DNA of 64,000 nucleotides from Porphyromonadaceae bacterium UBA4262 (GTDB lineage Bacteria; Bacteroidota; Bacteroidia; Bacteroidales; Muribaculaceae): assembly GCA_002396085.1 (NCBI GenBank), contig DGWI01000037.1, forward strand, positions 1 to 64,000, written 5' to 3'. A program made the position numbers and the translations under genes. Under the pieces are notes generated by a model. That model searched no databases, had not been told where the DNA came from, and saw only the letters and a program-made list of their open reading frames with translations. Below are positions 59,428 through 64,000 of this stretch, one piece after another (position 1 is the first letter of the stretch; the number at the start of each line of letters is the position of its first letter).

Positions 59428-60197
59428 ACGAGGTTACTATCGAGATTGAATTTCTCGGCACGGGGACAAGCACTGGCGTGCCACAGTTGCTGTGTGGTTG
59501 CGAGGTGTGTCACTCAACCGATTATCATGACAACCGGCTGCGTTGTTCAGCCATAGTGCGCTATCGTGGCAAGAGCATTCTCATCGATTGTGGACCCGAC
59601 TTTCGTCAACAGATGTTGCGAGCGAGCAATTCAGACCTTGATGCTCTGCTCATTACTCACATTCACTATGACCATGTGGGCGGTATTGATGATTTGAGGG
59701 CCTACTGTATCGACCGCCAATTTCCGGTCTTCGCTCGTCAGGATGTTATCGACAACTTGCGCCGACAATTGCCCTACTGTTTTGCTGAGCATCCCTATCC
59801 TGGCGTGCCTCGTTTAGATTTTACTACAGTTAATGACACTGATTCTTTTCAAGTTGAGGGAGTCACTGTCGAGCCCATTCCGGTCATGCACTACAAATTG
59901 CCCATTTTGGGCTACCGCATAGGACCGATGGCTTATATCACCGACTGCAAAACTATTTCTGAGCAACAAATTGAACGATTGCGTGACATCCCCTTGCTTG
60001 TCATCAATGCGCTGCGAGTGCAACCTCACCTTTCGCACATGCATTTGGCCGAAACGCTCGATGTAGTCAAGCGCATTAATCCGGGGCGGGCCTATCTCAC
60101 TCACATGAGTCATGGCATAGGCTTGCATGCTGTCACCGATGCGACTTTGCCTCCAAATGTTCATCTTGCTCACGATGGACTCATCGTGAGATTGTAA
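59424..60197 (+). CDS. MBL-fold metallohydrolase (PhnP/RNase Z-like)
   Basis: A 257-residue protein with the metallo-beta-lactamase core: EFLGTGTSTGVPQLLCGC, a Cys triplet region (CEVCHST), LLITHIHYDHVGGIDDLR (HxHxDH), MHYKLPILGYRIG, AYITDCKTI and LSHMHLAETLDVV with YLTHMSHGIG. GTGTSxGxP is shared by PhnP-like phosphodiesterases. It would be a cytoplasmic cyclic-phosphate or RNA-type hydrolase. The start overlaps the lipoprotein stop (ATGA). It is last in the run. Confidence 0.9.
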   Translation: MNEVTIEIEFLGTGTSTGVPQLLCGCEVCHSTDYHDNRLRCSAIVRYRGKSILIDCGPDFRQQMLRASNSDLDALLITHIHYDHVGGIDDLRAYCIDRQFPVFARQDVIDNLRRQLPYCFAEHPYPGVPRLDFTTVNDTDSFQVEGVTVEPIPVMHYKLPILGYRIGPMAYITDCKTISEQQIERLRDIPLLVINALRVQPHLSHMHLAETLDVVKRINPGRAYLTHMSHGIGLHAVTDATLPPNVHLAHDGLIVRL

Positions 60198-60206
60198 GAT
60201 ATTACA

Positions 60207-60245
60207 GAGGCGGTGGACACAAATCTTGTGCCCACCGCCTCGTTT
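60207..60245. terminator. Terminator of the ruvA-sprA run
   Basis: GAGGCGGTGG (60207-60216) and CCACCGCCTC (60232-60241) enclose CACAA/TTGTG over ATC. It lies between convergent genes and may act on both strands. Confidence 0.85.
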
Positions 60246-60264
60246 AATGGTTTATCTCAATTGA

Positions 60265-60855
60265 TTAGAGACCGATCTTCTTGGCTGCGTCCTTGGCTGC
60301 GTTGTTAGCGGCATCCTTAGCCTTGTTGGCTGCTTCATTAGCCTTGTCGGCTGCCTTGTTTGCAGCTTCATTCACCTTCTCGGTAGCCTCGTTAACCTTC
60401 TCGTTGACGGCTGCCTTTGCACCCTCAACTACCTCGTTAGCCTTATCGGTAGCGGCATCAACAGCAGCATCCTTCAGGCTGTCGCCAGCGGCCTCAACCA
60501 CATCCTTCACGCCCTCGGGCAGAGTAACGACCTGGTCAACCAGTGTGCCAATCGAAGGAACAATGGCGGTCAGCTTCTCGGTGTTCTTGGCAACGATTTC
60601 CTTGATCTTGGCAAGCAGGCTCTGAGCACCCTCAGTGTCACCAGCCTCAACCAGTTTCTGAACCTCGGCTTTTGCGTTGTTCAGCAGGTCAACAACAGCA
60701 GCAGAGTCAGTGACATTGGCCAGAGCCGAGTCAAACTGTTCAACATTGAACGATGCAACGCTGTCCTGAGTCTCATTGGCCTTGTTGGCGTTGTTGTCGC
60801 ACGAAACGAAAGTCATAGCAGCAACGGCTGCAAACATCAATAATAACTTTTTCAT
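60265..60855 (-). CDS. LEA-like helical repeat lipoprotein
   Basis: A 196-residue protein with a lipobox (AAVAAMTFVSCDN). Residues about 30-130 are helical (SAAVVDLLNNAKAEVQKLVEAG). The last 65 residues are repeats of the K-x-N-E-A-A-N-K-A type (NEKVNEATEKVNEAANKAADK, split by K/N/A units), an amphipathic 11-mer pattern as in late-embryogenesis-abundant and apolipoprotein-like proteins. Such proteins often act under drying or osmotic stress or scaffold the envelope. Here that is inference. It has a weak TACTTTAG -7-like box at 60905. Confidence 0.85.
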   Translation of the reverse strand: MKKLLLMFAAVAAMTFVSCDNNANKANETQDSVASFNVEQFDSALANVTDSAAVVDLLNNAKAEVQKLVEAGDTEGAQSLLAKIKEIVAKNTEKLTAIVPSIGTLVDQVVTLPEGVKDVVEAAGDSLKDAAVDAATDKANEVVEGAKAAVNEKVNEATEKVNEAANKAADKANEAANKAKDAANNAAKDAAKKIGL

Positions 60856-60996
60856 AATGAAAGAATTAAAAATTAGAAAGAATAAAACGATTAATAAAAC
60901 ACCGCTAAAGTAACGGATATTTTTTAATTGACCATCATTTCAATCAATTTTTTTAACTTTTTTATCTTTTCGCTATGATTCTTCGCAAAAATATTG

Positions 60997-61004
60997 TATC
61001 TTTG
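60997..61004 (+). promoter_or_regulatory. -7 box for the metallopeptidase gene
   Basis: TATCTTTG, consensus match, 116 nt before the ATG at 61121. The leader (61010-61120) holds no clear structure. Confidence 0.65.
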
Positions 61005-61120
61005 CAAAGTATTAATGCTCGATTTGCCTTCTGCAAACCTCGTGCCAATAGGGAGCGATAAAGTTTAAAAAACGCAAATAGGGCATCACATCTGTTGACA
61101 CTTAACTTAAACTAGATAAC

Positions 61121-61786
61121 ATGGTATACTTTCTATTCTTTCTGATCTCATTTATTACTTTTCTGGTTCAGAATTCATTAAAAAAGAAATTTGAGAAATA
61201 TTCCCGCGTGCCCTTGCCCATATCAGGAGCGCAGGTGGCACAGATGATGCTCATGCAGAATGGAATAAATGACGTGGTGGTTAAGCCCACCGCTGGCTCA
61301 TTGACCGACTTTTTTGACCCTACTAGCAAGTCGGTCAACTTGAGTGAGGCAGTCTATAATCAGTACACTGTGGCGGCAGCGGCTGTTGCGGCCCATGAGT
61401 GTGGTCATGCCGTGCAGCACCGTGTGGGATATAGTATGCTCGTGCTGCGCACCAAACTTGTACCTGCCGTGTCGTTTGCCTCGAAGTGGGTCACTTGGAT
61501 TCTGCTGGGTGGTATTCTCATTTTTGAATTTTTCCCTTATCTACTTGGGGTAGGGGTTGTTCTTTTTGCGCTCACCACCTTGTTCAGTGTCATCACCCTG
61601 CCTGTCGAGATCGATGCGAGCCGTCGTGCCGTCCGGTGGCTAGAGACTGCCGGTATCACCCAGGGACAAACCACCGACTATGCTCGTGATGCCCTCAAGT
61701 CGGCTGCCTACACCTATGTTGTTGCGGCACTCAGTTCGATGGCTACGTTGTTCTACTATGCTCGTGTGTTCATCAATCGCAACTAA
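61121..61786 (+). CDS. Membrane zinc metallopeptidase (YugP-like)
   Basis: A 221-residue protein with an N-terminal helix (FLISFITFLVQNSL), the protease motif AAHECGHAVQHR (HExxH), and three more hydrophobic helices (LVPAVSFASKWVTWILLGGILIFEFFPYLL etc.). LPVEIDASRRAVRWLETAG supplies the second zinc-ligand region. The match is to the Zn-dependent neutral metallopeptidase family DUF2268/YugP in Bacteria. Substrate unknown. A Na/Ala symporter gene follows after 24 nt. Confidence 0.9.
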   Translation: MVYFLFFLISFITFLVQNSLKKKFEKYSRVPLPISGAQVAQMMLMQNGINDVVVKPTAGSLTDFFDPTSKSVNLSEAVYNQYTVAAAAVAAHECGHAVQHRVGYSMLVLRTKLVPAVSFASKWVTWILLGGILIFEFFPYLLGVGVVLFALTTLFSVITLPVEIDASRRAVRWLETAGITQGQTTDYARDALKSAAYTYVVAALSSMATLFYYARVFINRN

Positions 61787-61810
61787 TCCTGATTAACTTA
61801 AACCTATACT

Positions 61811-63166
61811 ATGCAAAACTTAACAGATGTCATTGCCTCGATCAGCAACTTCTTGTGGGGATGGCCCATGATTATCATGCTGTTGGGAACGCACCTTTTT
61901 CTGACCATTAGGTTGCGTTTCCCGCAGCGCAAGATTTTTACTGCCATACGCCTGTCGGTGACCCGTGACAAGGGTGCCGATGGCGATGTATCGCAGTTCG
62001 GAGCACTTGCAACAGCACTGGCTGCAACCATCGGTACGGGCAACATCATCGGTGTGGCTACGGCTGTGGCAATGGGAGGCCCTGGAGCGGTGCTCTGGTG
62101 CTGGCTGACGGGTGTGTTTGGCATTGCCACCAAGTATGGTGAAGGACTACTGGCAATTAAGTATCGTGTCAAGATGCCCGATGGGTCTATGTTGGGAGGA
62201 CCGATGTATGCTCTGGAGCGTGGCCTTAAACTCAAGTGGCTTGCCGTGTTGTTTGCCATTTTCACCATCTGTGCCTCGCTAGGAATAGGCGCATCGGTGC
62301 AGGCTAATGCTATCAGCACCATTTGCCATGAAACTTATGGCATCAATCCCGTTTGGGCTGGAATTGCCATTGCGGTTTTGACTGCTCTGGTTGTTATCGG
62401 CGGTGTCAAGAGCATCGCTCGGGTCTGCGGCATGATGGTGCCGTTCATGGCAGTGTTCTATGTGATTGGATGCCTTTATATATTAGGTGTCAATTTTAAT
62501 TATCTCTGGCCGGCTTTGAAACTCATTGTCAAGGCTGCATTCTCGCCCGAGGCGGCTGGGGGTGGCTTTGTCGGTGGCTCGGTCATCATGGCGATGCGCT
62601 TCGGCATTGCTCGAGGGCTCTTTAGCAACGAGTCGGGTCTGGGGTCGGCCCCGATTGTTGCCGCTGCTGCCAAGACGCGTAACCCAGTGCGGCAGGCTCT
62701 GGTGTCTTCTACTGGCACATTCTGGGACACGGTGGTCATCTGTGCCATCACCGGACTGGTCATCGTCAGTAGTGTGTTGGCTCATCCTGATATTGCATTT
62801 TCAGATGGTGCGGGGCTGACCAAGGCGGCTTTTGCCAAGATTCCTGTCATTGGCTCACCGCTGTTGCTTGTTGGATTGGTCACTTTTGCTTTCACGACTA
62901 TTCTAGGTTGGTGTTACTATGGTGAGATGGCGGTAGAATATCTGAGGGGAAAGCGATGGACACACTATTATCGCATCCTTTATATCCTAGTGGCATTTCT
63001 GGGTACAATCATCAATCTAGCAATGGTGTGGAATCTGGCCGACTGCATGAATGCTCTCATGGCAATTCCCAACCTTGTGTCACTGCTGCTACTCAGTGGC
63101 GTGATTGTGCGCGATACCAAGCATTACTTGTGGGATAATAACCTTGACGAAGTGATGGATGAATAG
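61811..63166 (+). CDS. Sodium:alanine (AGCS) symporter
   Basis: A 451-residue membrane carrier. AGCS signatures are clear: SQFGALATALAATIGTGNIIGVATAVAMGGPGAVLWCWLTGVFGIATKYGEGLLA, GGPMYALERGL, and RGLFSNESGLGSAPIVAAAAKT. It should take up alanine or glycine with sodium. Co-directional with the metallopeptidase (24-nt gap) and closed by a terminator at 63215. Confidence 0.94.
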   Translation: MQNLTDVIASISNFLWGWPMIIMLLGTHLFLTIRLRFPQRKIFTAIRLSVTRDKGADGDVSQFGALATALAATIGTGNIIGVATAVAMGGPGAVLWCWLTGVFGIATKYGEGLLAIKYRVKMPDGSMLGGPMYALERGLKLKWLAVLFAIFTICASLGIGASVQANAISTICHETYGINPVWAGIAIAVLTALVVIGGVKSIARVCGMMVPFMAVFYVIGCLYILGVNFNYLWPALKLIVKAAFSPEAAGGGFVGGSVIMAMRFGIARGLFSNESGLGSAPIVAAAAKTRNPVRQALVSSTGTFWDTVVICAITGLVIVSSVLAHPDIAFSDGAGLTKAAFAKIPVIGSPLLLVGLVTFAFTTILGWCYYGEMAVEYLRGKRWTHYYRILYILVAFLGTIINLAMVWNLADCMNALMAIPNLVSLLLLSGVIVRDTKHYLWDNNLDEVMDE

Positions 63167-63214
63167 TTCTATGAGGAGACTTTCCCCTCATTTGTTGGGG
63201 AGATATAGAAAACA

Positions 63215-63252
63215 TGTGCGCCTCCCACATCAGGGAGGCGCACAGTTTGTTT
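63215..63252. terminator. Terminator between the symporter and prs
   Basis: TGTGCGCCTCCC (63215-63226) and GGGAGGCGCACA (63233-63244) form a 12-bp stem between convergent genes, followed by GTTTGTTT. Confidence 0.88.
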
Positions 63253-63271
63253 ATGTGTGTGTCAAGATCTC

Positions 63272-64000
63272 TTACTTGAACAGATACTGTGAACTGATGC
63301 TGCGGTAATCATGCACACGCTGGATGGTGTCGGCAAACAATCCGGCGATACTGATCACTGTTGCTTTGGGGCACTTGGCTGTATCAAAGGGGATAGAGTT
63401 ACTGAAGATTACCTCCTCGAGTGCACTGTCCATGATTCGCTGGCTAGCGGGTTCGCTCATGATGGCGTGTGAGGCCAGAGCGCGGACCGACTTGGCTCCA
63501 TTTTCCTTCATCAGGTTGGCTGCCTTGCAGATGGTACCGGCTGTATCAATCATGTCATCAACAAGAACCACATTTTTCCCCTCAACATCTCCGATAACGG
63601 TCATGCTCTCGACTACGTTGGCCTTTGCGCGCTGCTTGTGGCACAGCACCAGGGGGACATCAAAGTACTTGGCATACTGGTTGGCGCGTTTAGCACCACC
63701 AACATCAGGACTGGCGATGACCATGTCGGGCAAGTGGAGGCTCTCAAGATAGGGGACAAATACCGATGATGCATACAGGTGATTGACTGGTATGTCAAAG
63801 AAACCTTGAATTTGATCGGCATGCAGATCCATCGTGATGAGACTGTCAATGCCGGCAGCACTCAGAAGGTCGGCCACCAATTTCGAGGCAATGCTCACGC
63901 GAGGTTTGTCCTTACGGTCTTGACGAGCCCAGCCAAAGTAGGGGATGACTGCTGTGATGCTCTTGGCCGATGCCCGCTTGGCGGCATCAATCATGAGCAA
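63272..64000 (-). CDS. prs: Ribose-phosphate pyrophosphokinase (N-terminus outside the window)
   Basis: The visible 242 residues are the C-terminal three quarters of Prs, which makes PRPP from ribose-5-phosphate and ATP. They show YFGWARQDRKDKPRVSIASKLVADLL (ATP/flexible loop), MDLHADQIQGFF, SPDVGGAKRANQYA, and the PRPP loop VVLVDDMIDTAGTICKAA. About 70 N-terminal residues, including the start, lie past 64000. It is transcribed towards lower coordinates. Confidence 0.96.
   Translation of the reverse strand: MLMIDAAKRASAKSITAVIPYFGWARQDRKDKPRVSIASKLVADLLSAAGIDSLITMDLHADQIQGFFDIPVNHLYASSVFVPYLESLHLPDMVIASPDVGGAKRANQYAKYFDVPLVLCHKQRAKANVVESMTVIGDVEGKNVVLVDDMIDTAGTICKAANLMKENGAKSVRALASHAIMSEPASQRIMDSALEEVIFSNSIPFDTAKCPKATVISIAGLFADTIQRVHDYRSISSQYLFK

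Noticed and set aside
1..64000. CRISPR arrays, insertion sequences, prophage
   Set aside because: No regular spaced direct repeats, transposase, integrase or phage structural genes are present in any frame.

Overview
The window comes from a Bacteroidales-type chromosome (phylum Bacteroidota). Three things show this. First, many genes are preceded by the Bacteroidota sigma-70 -7 box TAnnTTTG. Second, several families are typical of or restricted to the phylum: DUF4295, DUF4836, DUF3667, DUF6169, HU-CCDC81/SPOR protein, SprA and the eukaryote-like NADP isocitrate dehydrogenase. Third, neighbourhoods such as rpmB-rpmG-DUF4295-ftsY-rimO and ruvA-sprA are of the Bacteroidota kind. I cannot name the genus; Muribaculaceae or Prevotellaceae are plausible. 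I see no insertion sequence, prophage, CRISPR array or rRNA operon. One tRNA is present.

Layout. 1-1350: palindromic repeats and a secreted dockerin-like/formylglycine-enzyme-like protein. 1385-6763: glutamine synthetase facing a translation and targeting cluster (structured leader, L28, L33, DUF4295, FtsY, RimO). 6953-9000: outer-membrane barrel, a 6S-like structured RNA, and an RNase D-type exonuclease. 9023-12339: tgt, an LptG-type permease and an exported zeta-toxin-like P-loop protein. 12389-14274: small membrane and secreted proteins and an AT-richer two-gene DUF6169 module.

14450-26013: a central-carbon block entirely on the minus strand. pta-ackA is followed by citD-citE-citF-citX-citCG-acn-icd. 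It joins citrate lyase and its maturation enzymes to aconitase and isocitrate dehydrogenase, beside the acetate kinase pathway that would handle the acetate released. No citrate synthase or citrate transporter is present.

26505-32747: a TonB-C/Sel1 protein, a DUF3089 hydrolase, the agmatine-to-putrescine pair aguA-aguB, a DUF4836 lipoprotein and a GNAT enzyme. 32825-42665: GH13 amylase lipoprotein, membrane proteins, MltF, PurM, CdsA, a 55-residue mini-gene, nucleoside phosphorylase and DprA. 42649-49291: thioesterase, lone PAS protein, secreted C45 hydrolase, L,D-transpeptidase, tRNA-Val, HU/SPOR and TPR proteins. 49458-60197: a co-directional run ruvA-sprA-DUF3667-lipoprotein-MBL hydrolase. 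60265-64000: LEA-like lipoprotein, membrane zinc protease, alanine symporter and the end of prs.

The observations I rate highest are the secreted zeta-like kinase, the citrate-lyase/aconitase/IDH operon, the 277-nt structured leader before rpmB, the 6S-like RNA, the mini-gene with its own promoter and terminator, and a set of genes whose -7 box lies so close to ATG that leaderless mRNAs are predicted.
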